Notes: generated by a model not told the origin, from the letters alone. Positions 17,209-26,625 are shown, counted from the stretch's first letter. The stretch: 64,000 nucleotides of DNA from Paenibacillus ihumii (GCF_001403875.1 NZ_LN884297.1:310001-374000); one strand, 5' to 3'. Translations and numbers: made by a program.

Positions 17209-18000
17209 CTAACCCTGCACTCCCCTACCCTTGCCCTCAGATTGTCTGGCCGCTCTTCTGCGCCGATCCGGGATCCAGAAGAACAGTACATACATGCCAG
17301 TAAACATCACAAGGGCAATCGCTTCCTCCGCCAGCAAATAATAAGGATAGGGCCCAAACAGATCCAGCATGGACGGCGTGCTCGGCTTGCTTCGCAGAAA
17401 CATATAATTCGCGCCGATGGCATGATTCAGTGCACCGACCGCAAGAGCGAGTATATTAAGAAACAGCATAGCCCAGCCGATGGACCTCCACGTCGGCCTG
17501 TATTGCTCGATCCAGGTCATATAGAGGGAAGCGAGAATAATCGCCGCATGCGCGATAAAAAAATGAAAAAAACGAAAATGCGGATACCCGAAATCCAGGC
17601 TGGGCGTCAGCCAGGCCTGCAGCGCCCCGCCGATTCCGGCAAAAAACAAAATCTGATACAGCAGCCGGTTTCTCGTCAGCAGCATTACAATGGACAGCAG
17701 CAGCGATACACTGCACAGCTCCAGCGGCAGGGTATCCGTAATATCCCACTGCTCTGCGAGCACATACCACAAATTCAAAGCAATCTCGGATGCCAACAGG
17801 ACACCCAGCAATCCATAGCGAATCACCTTCTTGGTGAACGCGCTGGAACGAATCTGCCTTCTTCCTGCATACAGCGCAACCATCAGCAATACAAATAGCC
17901 CTATCCCCACGAGATGCGGAGCGGAATACAGCCCAAAATCAGGGGCATCCTCCACTCCAAAAAAAGCCGCCACATCCATCAGCATTTTCCTTTCCTTCAT
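17209..18000 (-). CDS. YwaF-like integral membrane protein (TIGR02206 type)
   Basis: A membrane protein of up to 263 residues with about seven hydrophobic helices. Conserved family stretches include LPLELCSVSLLLS, FFAGIGGALQAWLTP, FRFFHFFIAHAAII, GANYMFLRSKP and FGPYPYY. This pattern marks the YwaF/TIGR02206 family of predicted membrane proteins of unknown function. The first ATG (18000) has a distant AGGTG. ATGs at codons 6 and 8 have AAGGAAAGG upstream and are good alternatives, giving 256-258 residues. No operon partner. Confidence 0.82.
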   Translation of the reverse strand: MKERKMLMDVAAFFGVEDAPDFGLYSAPHLVGIGLFVLLMVALYAGRRQIRSSAFTKKVIRYGLLGVLLASEIALNLWYVLAEQWDITDTLPLELCSVSLLLSIVMLLTRNRLLYQILFFAGIGGALQAWLTPSLDFGYPHFRFFHFFIAHAAIILASLYMTWIEQYRPTWRSIGWAMLFLNILALAVGALNHAIGANYMFLRSKPSTPSMLDLFGPYPYYLLAEEAIALVMFTGMYVLFFWIPDRRRRAARQSEGKGRGVQG

Positions 18001-18050
18001 CTTTCAAGTTATCACCTGTTAATGTCTATAATATGGACGGTAACGATAGA

Positions 18051-18080
18051 ACAGGTCAAGCCTTTGTTGGCTTGACCTGT
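18051..18080 (-). terminator. Terminator of the first giant secreted protein gene
   Basis: ACAGGTCAAGCC and its exact complement form a 12-bp stem with a 6-base loop, about 20 bases after the stop at 18102. The minus-strand downstream side is only moderately T-rich. Confidence 0.75.
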
Positions 18081-18101
18081 CCTCCTTGTCCTTAAATCAA
18101 A

Positions 18102-21100
18102 TTAGTGGGGAACCTGTGAACTGAAATCATCTCGACTGGACTTGTTGGCGTGGTAGAATACGACGTCACCATGGGTTAAGGAGAATTCGTGGCCGAATGC
18201 ATCTTGAATTAGTTCTTGAAAGCCTTCCATCTGCCATTGATTTTCTCCCCATTTGTTCATCATTGGTGCATGAATATATTGGAGATGAGGTGTATTCACA
18301 TTACCGTCCCGAACAGACTCCATATTAAAGTTTACGACGATATACCCGTTCTTATATCTGTTCTGCATGAACACAGGTGACTTGTCATCCAGCCGGCCAT
18401 AGATCCGATGAGCCTCCTCTAAAGATTGCCCTGCTTTGACAATGTAAGGATTCGCAGGCAGACTGTACTCACCGTACCACTGTTGAATAGATGCGTTCGC
18501 CCGCTGAGCATCTACAGAGGAAGGCAAATCATGGTTCAAATATTTGCCTTTAGGCCCGATAAAAGTTCGAAGCTGTTCCGGCAAAGCCATCCTGCTATAG
18601 CTGCCAACAGGTACCTTCTGCTTTGTCGCCTTATTCAAATACAAATCAACGTATTGATTTCGGGACAAATTCTGTCCTAAACCATTATAATGATCATATT
18701 TGTACAATGCCGTATCCGTCAGAGCCTCCACCGGCACATTGCGCAGACGCTCATTTAAGATCACGTAACGATAAGCTTGGTCGTCCCTGGAACCGATTTT
18801 GACAAAAGGCTTCTCGTTCGTACGATAATATAGATCTACTTTCTCACGAATCCTGCCATCCTGGCTTACGAAATAAAAAGCAGGAGTGATCACAATCCCA
18901 TCCCGTTCTCCGAACATATTTCCCTTTGTCTTTAAATCAAATTTAAAATGGTATCCCGTCTTAATGGAGACATTCTTATAGCCTTGCAGCGGGTGGCTGC
19001 CCGGACGAATCAATAGTGTGAACGGCATGGTGTTGCCTCGGGGCTGCCCGTCAATATCTCTAGTGCCAACCCAATAAGAGACTCCGGTAGGATTACTGCT
19101 GCCTTTGGATACGCGGAATACCCTTTCCCAATTGAAATCCGCAATATCTGTAATGTGAAAATCATAAAGCCGTCCAATGACATCAACAGATACTTCATCG
19201 ACAGCAACATGATTTATTAAATTCAGGTTGGCGTCCTGCTCGTATGGTATATCCTCGTATTTGGTGCCTGGCGCATTTTCTGCAATATTTCGAAAATACA
19301 CTTGATAATGGCCCTCATCCACCCAAACCGGCAAGAAAAAGGTGGTCTCCACCTGATTTACGGGAATATCAATCCAGGTGCGCTTCGGAATAAACTGAGT
19401 CTTATTCTCATTGTATACATCAAACGGAAACAGAACCTGCTTAATTCGATAGTACTTTGCGTAATCTCGATCTCCATAACCCGGATAGCTCCACTCATCT
19501 AAATGCTGCCCCCAGGTCGGCATTCGAATCTTGAAAGGTCGCTCGAGGATCAGAGCCGAGCGATTCTCATTGGGATTCGTCTTCTGATTATGCGCCTGAT
19601 CATCCGATACAGAAGAATAATTTACCACAGGGGTATGTACGGTTATGGGGTTTATTCCGTAAATAGGAAAGTTTATATCAGCTCCTCCATTAATATTGCC
19701 GGGCATAATCCCATAATAAATAGTTCCTGTGCTTTGTTGATAAGGCTTGTTCGTTTTGCTAATCGGGATGATATGCCCTGGGCTATAAAGCACATTCTCG
19801 CCAATCGTTCTTGGCTCAGGAATACTTCCTGGTGGCGGGCCAGCCTCTTCCGTTTCTATGCCGTCCATAATAATAGCACCGTTAAAATAGAAGGTATCGT
19901 TCTGAACAATAACGTTCGGTATTGCCGCCTCCGCTTCAGACAACAGATCTTCCCCCGACAAATCCGGACGATCCTCTCCTCCGCTACGACTCTCGGGTGG
20001 AGCTATTATTGTCTCAGGCAGTGGAGGAGCTTTAAACTTCCCCGTCATTTCGGTTGAAAAATCCGGGGGAGTGTAATAGGTCGGCTCAATTCGAATGCCG
20101 TTTCCTTCAAATGCATAATTCCATAGTGCAGCTTCCTTGATTTCATACACTTCCAGATTATTAATAACCCAATAAGAATAGGGTCGTTCAATCGTATACT
20201 GCCTAACAATCTCTTCCTCATCCGTCATAGGCTCAGGCGGCTCAGTCGCACCTTCCTCGGCAGCAGGATACCATGTCAGATGGAAGGTTTTTTTAACAGT
20301 CACATTATATGTACACATCCCGATCATTTCAACAAATTGGTTCCTAAATAAATACTCTTCTGTGAAAACATTGCCATACAAGCTCTCCGAGGTTGGAATC
20401 CCCATTATAACATCAAACGGTTCACTCCCTCTCCGATCTGCCTTGATTACCCCATCAGCATAAGGGATCATGACCTCGCCTTTCAATACTTGGCCGGGAA
20501 CAGGTTCAGTGCACTCCGAGCTCGATTCGATATCATCCGGGGAATCCCCTTCATAATAAATTTTCATTTTCTCGGGATACCTGTACGTATAAGACACAAT
20601 ATCATATTCATAATTGGCCAAGTAAAATAACATTGCCGCGTTGCCTGCAGGAAGCTTATGAAAGTTATCCGCATTATAATGCCGTTGTGTAAATATTACT
20701 TTAGCCTGATTTAAGTCAACATAATTTTTATCACCATTTAGGTCAGGATATATAACCTGCTTCATTACCGTCGACGCATCATTTTTGCCATAATAGAATT
20801 CACCTGGGGTATATGGTTTGGGGTATCGGACATCATCCCTGTTATTAACCCGTACTGCTGTTCCATCATTTAAGCTGTCAATGATGCTCCTGCGGTTATC
20901 GACCACATTACTAGAAACCGAAATCCCATATTTTTCGCTTTTAAAGGATTCTTTCCTGCTAAAAGTAGCATCTAATTCCACCTCGACACCCGGGTATTCA
21001 TGCAGTCCTGTAGACGGGTTGATCTTAGGATTCGCTTTCCCTATGAATTTATATCCTGAGGTTGACCCCCCAGGGGTCCAGCCTACCTGAGAGGCTCCGC

Positions 21101-21497
21101 GCTGCCAAGCAAAATATCCCCCTGCGATTGGAATATTGGCCAGGGATTGCACTAGATCAGCCTCGCCGGAAAATGTAAGCTTCCCTCGATAATACCGGTC
21201 ATTCACTTCAACAGTATCAATAACCTCATTACCCTTAATAAATTCAATTTTTAATATTTTATTATTAGCTCCGGCATCCTCATTAAAATTTACCTCCATG
21301 GAATCAAAGCGCGTATACAAAATTCCGCCGCCTGTCATCTTATCGTTTCCAGAAAGATTGTAAGGAATTGACTTCGTTATGACCTGATTTCCGGCAGCTC
21401 TGACTGCAGGATGATCTGGAATTGAAACGGACAGTATAGCTGCTGTCAAAATGCCAGCAATCCCGACCCTGAATATTCGTTTCGAATAATCTGACAT
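18102..21497 (-). CDS. Giant secreted protein of unknown function, paralogue A
   Basis: A 1131-residue protein with a signal peptide at about residues 8-34 and no later membrane helix, so exported. No catalytic motif was recognised. It is beta-rich, with repeated aromatic and proline-rich strands, a Glu/Pro-rich spacer around residues 505-585, and the ending YHANKSSRDDF..VPH. It is clearly paralogous to the gene at 50074-53232: shared blocks include GIPTSESLYGN, LWNYAFEGNGIRI, NVLYSPG, LPVWVDEG, HITDIADFNWERVFR, TGYHFKFD and GEYSLPANPY. It begins 8 bases after the stop of an S-layer-homology protein gene, so the two are probably coupled. This matches the arrangement of paralogue B with a stalk protein. 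It is probably a surface or envelope-associated protein. Confidence 0.85.
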   Translation of the reverse strand: MSDYSKRIFRVGIAGILTAAILSVSIPDHPAVRAAGNQVITKSIPYNLSGNDKMTGGGILYTRFDSMEVNFNEDAGANNKILKIEFIKGNEVIDTVEVNDRYYRGKLTFSGEADLVQSLANIPIAGGYFAWQRGASQVGWTPGGSTSGYKFIGKANPKINPSTGLHEYPGVEVELDATFSRKESFKSEKYGISVSSNVVDNRRSIIDSLNDGTAVRVNNRDDVRYPKPYTPGEFYYGKNDASTVMKQVIYPDLNGDKNYVDLNQAKVIFTQRHYNADNFHKLPAGNAAMLFYLANYEYDIVSYTYRYPEKMKIYYEGDSPDDIESSSECTEPVPGQVLKGEVMIPYADGVIKADRRGSEPFDVIMGIPTSESLYGNVFTEEYLFRNQFVEMIGMCTYNVTVKKTFHLTWYPAAEEGATEPPEPMTDEEEIVRQYTIERPYSYWVINNLEVYEIKEAALWNYAFEGNGIRIEPTYYTPPDFSTEMTGKFKAPPLPETIIAPPESRSGGEDRPDLSGEDLLSEAEAAIPNVIVQNDTFYFNGAIIMDGIETEEAGPPPGSIPEPRTIGENVLYSPGHIIPISKTNKPYQQSTGTIYYGIMPGNINGGADINFPIYGINPITVHTPVVNYSSVSDDQAHNQKTNPNENRSALILERPFKIRMPTWGQHLDEWSYPGYGDRDYAKYYRIKQVLFPFDVYNENKTQFIPKRTWIDIPVNQVETTFFLPVWVDEGHYQVYFRNIAENAPGTKYEDIPYEQDANLNLINHVAVDEVSVDVIGRLYDFHITDIADFNWERVFRVSKGSSNPTGVSYWVGTRDIDGQPRGNTMPFTLLIRPGSHPLQGYKNVSIKTGYHFKFDLKTKGNMFGERDGIVITPAFYFVSQDGRIREKVDLYYRTNEKPFVKIGSRDDQAYRYVILNERLRNVPVEALTDTALYKYDHYNGLGQNLSRNQYVDLYLNKATKQKVPVGSYSRMALPEQLRTFIGPKGKYLNHDLPSSVDAQRANASIQQWYGEYSLPANPYIVKAGQSLEEAHRIYGRLDDKSPVFMQNRYKNGYIVVNFNMESVRDGNVNTPHLQYIHAPMMNKWGENQWQMEGFQELIQDAFGHEFSLTHGDVVFYHANKSSRDDFSSQVPH

Positions 21498-21505
21498 ATA
21501 GAATA

Positions 21506-22699
21506 CTAGTCCTTAATATATTTAGGGCCGTCAACTCTAATTAGTACATTTTCGATTCCACCAACCCATTCAGATAATGCCGGTGTTTTAATAGTAATAT
21601 ATATTTGTCTTTCTTTCTCCTGAATCCACCCTTCTTTGGGAATAATATAAGCTTCCACATCGTTAGCTTCTTTGCGATAAAGACTGGCAGCTTGATTCAA
21701 GACCTTCTTTTCACGAAACAATTGATAATCAGGCGGTTCTATTCCATGAATGGAAGTTAACGGCCCGTGCTGATACGTAGCAAATTTCGTTTTATCTTTG
21801 TTGTATATTGTTCTTCCCTTGAATAGAAGTACGTAGCTTTTCTTCCAATCTGTAATGGGATAGTTGTCCACAGGTACATTATTTATTCTGGCTCCGTTAA
21901 AATCAATCTTTAACTCCTGGATTGGATCAAGCAGCTTTAAATTCGGGTCATTGGGATCCTCTAAATCAATAGCGATAAGCGCATCCAATTGTCCCTTATA
22001 TAGGCCATTCTTCGTTTCAATGACCATTAGATCCTCACGCCACAAGTCCTCTATTGTCTTCCCCTTATAATGTTCCTCTCTAGTAACAAAAAATTCTGGC
22101 ATAACGGTAAATATATTCGTCTTATGCCAGGCTAGCTCGGCACTGGAGACTGCATACTTGTCAGCTTTTAACTGCCCTCCTGCATTTAACGTCCGAATAC
22201 GTTCCATAATTTTGTCAGCTTGGGCCTGAGTTATGGTCTTGTCCTCGCCAAGCTCCCCCTTACCCAGCCCCGTGAGCAAACCTGATTTGGTAGCCAGATA
22301 CATCCACTTATCGTCTTCTTGTGTATTCCCTCCCGTTGCCCGCACAACCACTCTAGCAACCTCCTTGCGGGTAATAGGCTTGCTCAGCGATTGGTATGAG
22401 CTTGGAAAGTCCGTCTCAACATATAATTGATGATCGCGTGCTGTCTTAGCGTAAACTTCATACCCGGAACCCGCAGCTTCCTCTAAAGGCAGCTCCAGTG
22501 TGGCAACAACCAGCTTAAGGAATTCCCCCCGCTGAACAGGCTGATTCACTATAGGCAAAGCCGCTGGAATTGCAGCTTCCTGCTTGGAAGCTGTAGTTGC
22601 CGTATTGGCTCCAGCCTTATCCTCAGCAACACTTGTTACCCCAACCAAGAGGGCTGTCACTAAAACTATAGTAAACCTTCCAACCATCCATTTCTTCAT
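21506..22699 (-). CDS. Surface protein with S-layer-homology-like N-terminus
   Basis: A 397-residue exported protein. The frame is open to 22765, but ATG 22699 (MKKWMVG) begins a proper signal peptide and has a TAGGAG upstream. After the signal, residues about 48-175 contain two SLH-like repeats (QRGEFLKLVVATLEL and ITRKEVARVVVRATGG with a SGLLTGLGKGELG segment), which in this family bind cell-wall polymers. The C-terminal 200 residues are unrecognised and include a partly charged region with IPKEGWIQEKERQIYITIKT. It is followed at 8 bases by the giant secreted protein and may anchor it or present it on the wall. Confidence 0.75.
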   Translation of the reverse strand: MKKWMVGRFTIVLVTALLVGVTSVAEDKAGANTATTASKQEAAIPAALPIVNQPVQRGEFLKLVVATLELPLEEAAGSGYEVYAKTARDHQLYVETDFPSSYQSLSKPITRKEVARVVVRATGGNTQEDDKWMYLATKSGLLTGLGKGELGEDKTITQAQADKIMERIRTLNAGGQLKADKYAVSSAELAWHKTNIFTVMPEFFVTREEHYKGKTIEDLWREDLMVIETKNGLYKGQLDALIAIDLEDPNDPNLKLLDPIQELKIDFNGARINNVPVDNYPITDWKKSYVLLFKGRTIYNKDKTKFATYQHGPLTSIHGIEPPDYQLFREKKVLNQAASLYRKEANDVEAYIIPKEGWIQEKERQIYITIKTPALSEWVGGIENVLIRVDGPKYIKD

Positions 22700-22899
22700 G
22701 TTATGTACGCTCCTATTCTTAATAATAGATGAGTTATACATTACATATTCCCCATTACCCACCACGAAGACATAGTTCTCCAGGCACTTGTATTAGGAAA
22801 TATAGGATAATAATACCATTTAGCGATTGAGAAGTTTGTCGTATTTTGTTGTTTTGGAATAAAATTGTTGAATTATAGCCAGGAAGAATTAAATAGAAA

Positions 22900-22930
22900 A
22901 ACCTTGAAAGGCTCGCAGCCCATCAAGGTT
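22900..22930 (-). terminator. Terminator of toxin-immunity cassette 1
   Basis: AACCTTGA and TCAAGGTT pair, with an inner GGCT/AGCC helix. On the minus strand TTTTTCT follows. It lies about 65 bases downstream of the ABC-ATPase-like immunity gene. Confidence 0.8.
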
Positions 22931-22994
22931 GTGAAAAATTTAATCATTAGTTGCCCATTGGATAGAAAACCGTAAAGCTCGTTGTGGTAGCTAA

Positions 22995-23738
22995 CTAGTT
23001 AGTTGAAACCTTACTTTGCATATATTGCTCTACAATCTCTTGTGCTCGCTTAGAAGGTACGTGCCTAGAATTACGAAGATATACGACTTCATCAACGAAA
23101 AAGCCTACACTTTCTTCCGCTTGTGTAGGAAGTATAATAATCGCGCCAGCATTTTTTAAGATTTCGATACAGATATGAATACTACAATTCAATATTAAAT
23201 CGTTAATCCATCCCGTACTCATCCAAGGAAAACAAAATATTTGTTTACCATAGGCATACCCAATAGCTAAGGAGGCTTTCCATCTCTCCCAACTAAGCTC
23301 CTCCAATTTTAGATTCAATCGATCTTGTGATAAATTAAAAAGTTCAACAATTTCCCCAACACTTTGTATCGAACCACTGTGATTGTGTTTGATTGCTTCC
23401 TCTAGCTGCTTAATAATACTTTTCCTTTTTGAAAAAGGGTTCCTAGAAATCCCTTCCCCTACATACCAGCTAATGCCCTCTAAATCGGTTAAAGTAGCTA
23501 ACATGCCATCCAATTTAATTTCACCGGAAATAAATTGTTCTCTTCCAGCTAGATTATAAGACAACCCCCAGCCACCTTCACCACATTGACCAATAATTCC
23601 ATACGATCCACCCTTTTTAAAAATATATCGAAAATCTTTAATATCATCTATCATTTCACCGTAATCTTTCATTTTAGGGTAATACAAAGCGCTTTCAATA
23701 TTAACCTCAATTTGGTTTACTTCCAGAACTCCCACCAC
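22995..23738 (-). CDS. Probable immunity protein resembling a degenerate ABC ATPase
   Basis: A 247-residue protein whose start overlaps the end of the toxin-tip frame at 23717 by 22 bases, the typical arrangement for a toxin-immunity pair. Its layout follows an ABC ATPase: a P-loop-like GIIGQCGEGGWGLSYNLAGRE where GKS/T would be, GEIKLDG, a helical middle, then LSWERWKASLAIGYAYGKQIFCFPW in place of signature plus Walker B, and a late AGAIIILPTQAEESVGFFVDEVVYL that mimics the H-loop and terminal strands. The Walker lysine and the Walker B DE are missing, so ATP hydrolysis is unlikely. The immunity role is inferred from position. No Imm family name could be assigned with confidence. Confidence 0.6.
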   Translation of the reverse strand: MVGVLEVNQIEVNIESALYYPKMKDYGEMIDDIKDFRYIFKKGGSYGIIGQCGEGGWGLSYNLAGREQFISGEIKLDGMLATLTDLEGISWYVGEGISRNPFSKRKSIIKQLEEAIKHNHSGSIQSVGEIVELFNLSQDRLNLKLEELSWERWKASLAIGYAYGKQIFCFPWMSTGWINDLILNCSIHICIEILKNAGAIIILPTQAEESVGFFVDEVVYLRNSRHVPSKRAQEIVEQYMQSKVSTN

Positions 23739-24558
23739 CCTTTCTTAAATCCAATCTCTTTAACATCAAAAATTTCAATTGGTACTCTCTGAAAATCTGT
23801 TGTTTGTACAGTAATATGTTTTATTTTTGAGTTAATTATGCCTACGTCAGGTTCGAATGAGGCATTTGTCTTAAATTCCAAAACTGTTTGAGTCCGACCT
23901 CCAATTCCGGCGGCTTTTGCTTGCGACTTAGTTGGTTGTTCAGTCCATGCAAAAACGCGTGATTCCCATTGATTACCGGATCTACCTAGTTTATTTGAAT
24001 CCATAATTTGTTGAGCGGAATCCTTGGTTGTTACGTGGTAGTAAGTTCTAGCATCACCCTTACCCCCACCCGAACATTGCTGCTTCATCAATCCCAGAGG
24101 ATCAATGTAGCGAACTGGGTCGCCGTTTACGTAGGCATAGCGGTTAAAGGTTTGGCCGTCCTGCAGGTCTCCGCGGATAACATCACGGTTCAGGAACCGC
24201 TTTAGCACCGGATGGTAGTAACGGGCACGCATGTAATACAGCCCGTTCGGGTCTGTTATGACTCCGTCTCTTCCATTATACTGGAAGGGCTGACGATTGT
24301 CTCATTCGTGGCTCTCAACCTTGCCATATGGATCGTAAGTATAGCGATCTCTTACCCGGCCTTGTTCATCGGTCAGCAGCGTCGTGCTTCCGCGAAGATC
24401 GCTGTGATAGCTCAAGTAATTCCCGGCTTCATCCTCCCGGCCAATCAGGCCATGACCATATACATAGAAAGCCTTCGGAGTCCCATCCTCATGAAGCTCC
24501 ATGAGTACTTGACTTAACTCGGTACGATCGTCGATGACATAGCGGGTGGTTGTCCCCC
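23717..24558 (-). pseudogene. Orphan Rhs core fragment with ADP-ribosyltransferase-like tip (cassette 1)
   Basis: This is the last part of an Rhs protein without its body. The frame reads TTTRYVIDDRTELSQ, the Rhs-associated core, YIDPLGL, then a variable tip of about 115 residues. A single-base change makes a TGA stop at 24302-24304 where the intact rhs gene has GGA, and a TAG lies just upstream of 24558, so no long product can be made. An internal ATG at 24232 still opens 171 codons including the whole tip. The tip (YYHVTTKDSAQQIMDSNKL, RVFAWTEQPTKSQAKAAGI, TVLEFKT) has the look of a small ART-like toxin domain, but that is a guess. The immunity gene follows with overlap. Confidence 0.75.
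24056..24550 (-). repeat. Rhs core repeat, copy 1
   Basis: One of four near-identical core segments of about 480-495 bases, the reference being 33487-33985 inside the intact rhs gene. Copy 1 carries the TGA mutation at 24302. Confidence 0.9.
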
Positions 24559-24645
24559 TCTAGGTTAGGGAGATTCGGTTATAAGCATCATATTCTAGAC
24601 TTCTACTAGATGATTATTTGAATTCTTCTACACTTGGCATACAAA

Positions 24646-24679
24646 AAAACCTTGAAAGGCATAAGCAATTCAAGGTTTT
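24646..24679 (-). terminator. Terminator after immunity gene of cassette 2 (type B 3' element)
   Basis: AAAACCTTGAA and TTCAAGGTTTT form an 11-bp stem with a 12-base loop, followed by T7 on the minus strand. Its flank (24550-24685) recurs almost unchanged at 26640-26765 after the duplicate immunity gene. Confidence 0.85.
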
Positions 24680-24685
24680 TTCGCA

Positions 24686-25075
24686 CTAGTCTACAGATAG
24701 TATTTCAACCGACTCACAGTAAAATTTAAGAGTGCTATTCTCGTAATCATTAATAAAATATCTTTTAGCTTTCTCCCATCCATCTCGTCCATAATCAATA
24801 ATTTCAAAACCTAAGATTTGATTATATCCCCCCCCAAAACCTTTAACTTCCAATGAGGATACATTTGTAAATTTAATTAATACATCTAATTTCTCATTCT
24901 GAACGTTAGATTCCAAAACAAAACATATTTCAAGATAAGAAACATTCTCAAACTCTGAATTTACATCAATGTAATAATTTAAAATGGTTATAAAATTTAG
25001 TTGTCTTAAATCAAAGTCAGGTTTTTTATCGATAATTTTATGAATGTTTTTAATAAAATTCAATAAATTCACCAT
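24686..25075 (-). CDS. Probable immunity protein, copy 1 (partner of type 24-like toxin tip)
   Basis: A 129-residue acidic protein (from ATG 25075) that overlaps the upstream toxin-tip frame by 26 bases. The frame is open much further, but that part is only the toxin DNA in another frame. The sequence has the small-immunity style: LNYYIDVNSEFENVSYLEICFVLES, a Gly-rich KGFGGGYNQILGFEIIDYGRDGW, then an FINDYENSTLKFYCESVEI tail. No named Imm family was assigned. A TTG five codons later is an alternative start and is the only one kept in the second copy (26767-27147). The two copies differ by one in-frame codon in a homopolymer. Expected to be cytoplasmic and to bind the cognate tip. Confidence 0.7.
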   Translation of the reverse strand: MVNLLNFIKNIHKIIDKKPDFDLRQLNFITILNYYIDVNSEFENVSYLEICFVLESNVQNEKLDVLIKFTNVSSLEVKGFGGGYNQILGFEIIDYGRDGWEKAKRYFINDYENSTLKFYCESVEILSVD

Positions 25076-25850
25076 CCATCCAAAAGTCATATCGCTTTTC
25101 ATATCCATATTGTGGGTCATATTTAGGTCCATACTTCGTTTCATGTAAATGTGGATTAGAATGGTCAGAGTACCCATGATTAGTATTATCAACTCTATAT
25201 TGTTGCCTACCATAGCTGTCATATATAACAGTCGATTTTTCTAATTCTCCTGTTCTTTCATTGTACTTATTATGTGTAATTTTGTCACCCGGAGTTGAGT
25301 TTTTAGGAGCATCCCTTTTCCAATAATCATCTGGTACAAATGGCCCCTCACCCTTACCCCCACCCGAGCATTGCTGCTTCATCAATCCCAGAGGATCAAT
25401 GTAGCGAACCGGGTCGCCGTTTACGTAGGCATAGCGGTTAAAGGTTTGGCCATCCTGCAGGTCTCCGCGGATAACGTCGCGGTTCAGGAACCGCTTTAGC
25501 ACCGGATGGTAGTAACGGGCACGCATGTAATACAGCCCGTTCGGGTCTGTCATGACTCCGTCTCTTCCATTATACTGGAAGGGCTGACGAGTGTCTCCTT
25601 CGTGGCTTTCAATCTTGCCATATGGATCATAAGTATAGCGATCTCTTACCCGGCCTTGTTCATCGGTCAGCAGCGTCGTGCTTCCGCGAAGATCGCTGTG
25701 ATAGCTCAAGTAAATTCCCGGCTTCATCCTCCCGGCCAATCAGGCCATGACCATATACATAGAAGGCCTTTGGAGTCCCATCCTCATGAAGCTTCATAAG
25801 CACTTGACTTAGCTCGGTACGATCGTCGATGACAACGGGTGGTTGTCTCA
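25050..25850 (-). pseudogene. Orphan Rhs core fragment with type 24-like toxin tip (cassette 2)
   Basis: A truncated Rhs core followed by an intact tip. An extra A near 25712 relative to the intact rhs gene shifts the frame upstream of YLSYHSDL, so the core from RYVIDDRTELSQ (about 25840) is out of frame with the rest. From 25739 the frame runs on through YIDPLGL to a tip of about 100 residues: KSTVIYDSYGRQQYRVDNTN, then HGYSDHSNPHLHETKYGP and a C-terminal DFWMDGEFIEFY. The NTNHGYSDHSNPHLHE part resembles the His-rich end of polymorphic toxin type 24 domains, as does the tip at 28502-28801. There is no ribosome site or promoter of its own. Confidence 0.75.
25351..25840 (-). repeat. Rhs core repeat, copy 2
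   Basis: Near-identical to 33487-33985, with a one-base insertion near 25712 and a small deletion at its 5' edge. Confidence 0.9.
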
Positions 25851-26100
25851 CTTAAGGTTTGCGATAATAGCAGCGTATATGGGGGCGGCGTATTCTACAG
25901 TCGCGTAGATTTCCCTATGAGGAAGCGAATGAGCATAACAAAAAACAGGTCAATCATAGTGGTATCTGACCATAATCGACCTGTTCAATGTAACGGAATA
26001 GCACGAAACGACGAAATCTTCACACTGGTATTACATGGGTTATTTGTGTTATTGGTTGAATGATGAGTTCATTCGGTACTGGGTAGCCCCACCAATAATA
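25850..26100 (-). repeat. Type A cassette 3' element, copy 1, with terminator
   Basis: About 250 bases downstream of the Imm50-like gene, recurring at 27700-27990 and in part at 32427-32645. It holds a terminator hairpin (AACAGGTC 25944-25951 with GACCTGTT 25978-25985, T-run on the minus strand) and decayed relatives of the GTAACGG palindromes found upstream of the Xre gene. It abuts the 5' edge of Rhs core copy 2. Confidence 0.8.
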
Positions 26101-26105
26101 AGCCC

Positions 26106-26486
26106 TTAATTACAATAGCCAGTAACAGATTGAATAAATCCTGATTCAGCCTTAATTAGGGCATTAACTGTTCCAGTAATTTTAACAACAATTAAATTGG
26201 CTTCATCCTTGAAGATTTCAATGTTTGCCTTGAAGTCAAATGAGCCGGAATTCAGTGTAATTTCTTGAATAGCCGACAAGTCAATTCTAACAGCAACAGT
26301 ATTCTCGCCTAGTTCCACCCACTTCTTGGGTGGTCTTTCAGCATAATAAGGCATATCAAATTTAACTGCGACAACACGCCCTTCATCATGGATGTTTACT
26401 TCAGCAATACGAACATCCTTAAGTTCAGGTACTTGTTCATACAAACTTACTAGAAAGTTGTTTCTTTCCAAGACTTTATACCACAC
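26106..26486 (-). CDS. Imm50-like immunity protein
   Basis: A 126-residue protein starting at GTG 26486, 8 bases after GAGGTGG. The pattern WYKVLERNNFLVSLYEQVPELKDVRIAEVNIHDEG, then FDMPYYAERPPKKW and a closing IQSVTGYCN, matches the Imm50 style of immunity proteins (conserved W, P-x-L and PxKW). It stands 14 bases after the stop of a toxin-tip remnant (26500-26625), its probable former partner. The toxin is now almost wholly deleted, so this is an orphan immunity gene. It may still protect against kin that carry the intact toxin. Confidence 0.7.
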   Translation of the reverse strand: MWYKVLERNNFLVSLYEQVPELKDVRIAEVNIHDEGRVVAVKFDMPYYAERPPKKWVELGENTVAVRIDLSAIQEITLNSGSFDFKANIEIFKDEANLIVVKITGTVNALIKAESGFIQSVTGYCN

Positions 26487-26499
26487 TTCTTAACCACCT

Positions 26500-26625
26500 C
26501 TATTTATTAAATGGATAATGCTCCATCGTACCTGGAACTTTACCTGTTCGGGTATTATCGGCAGATCTTACATTAAAATGTGGACCTTGTCCACCTTTTT
26601 GGCGATTGTCGATGACATAGCGGGG
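26500..26625 (-). pseudogene. Toxin-tip remnant fused to start of Rhs core (cassette 3)
   Basis: Minus-strand frame RYVID-NRQKGGQGPHFNVRSA, then DNTRTGKVPGTMEHYPFNK and TAG at 26500-26502. The first five residues are the 5' edge of the Rhs core (RYVIDDRTELSQ in the intact gene). The remainder is the C-terminus of a nuclease-like polymorphic toxin tip (GPHFNVR..NTRTGKV..HYPF is a recurrent ending). Everything between, the core and most of the tip, has been deleted. The join lies at an ATCG shared by both ends. An 11-base poly-G (26622-26632) lies immediately upstream. Confidence 0.7.

Noticed and set aside
25075..25222. N-terminal extension of immunity copy 1 (to 25222)
   Set aside because: This part is the toxin-tip coding DNA in another frame, rich in Met and Asn; the duplicate gene has no such extension.
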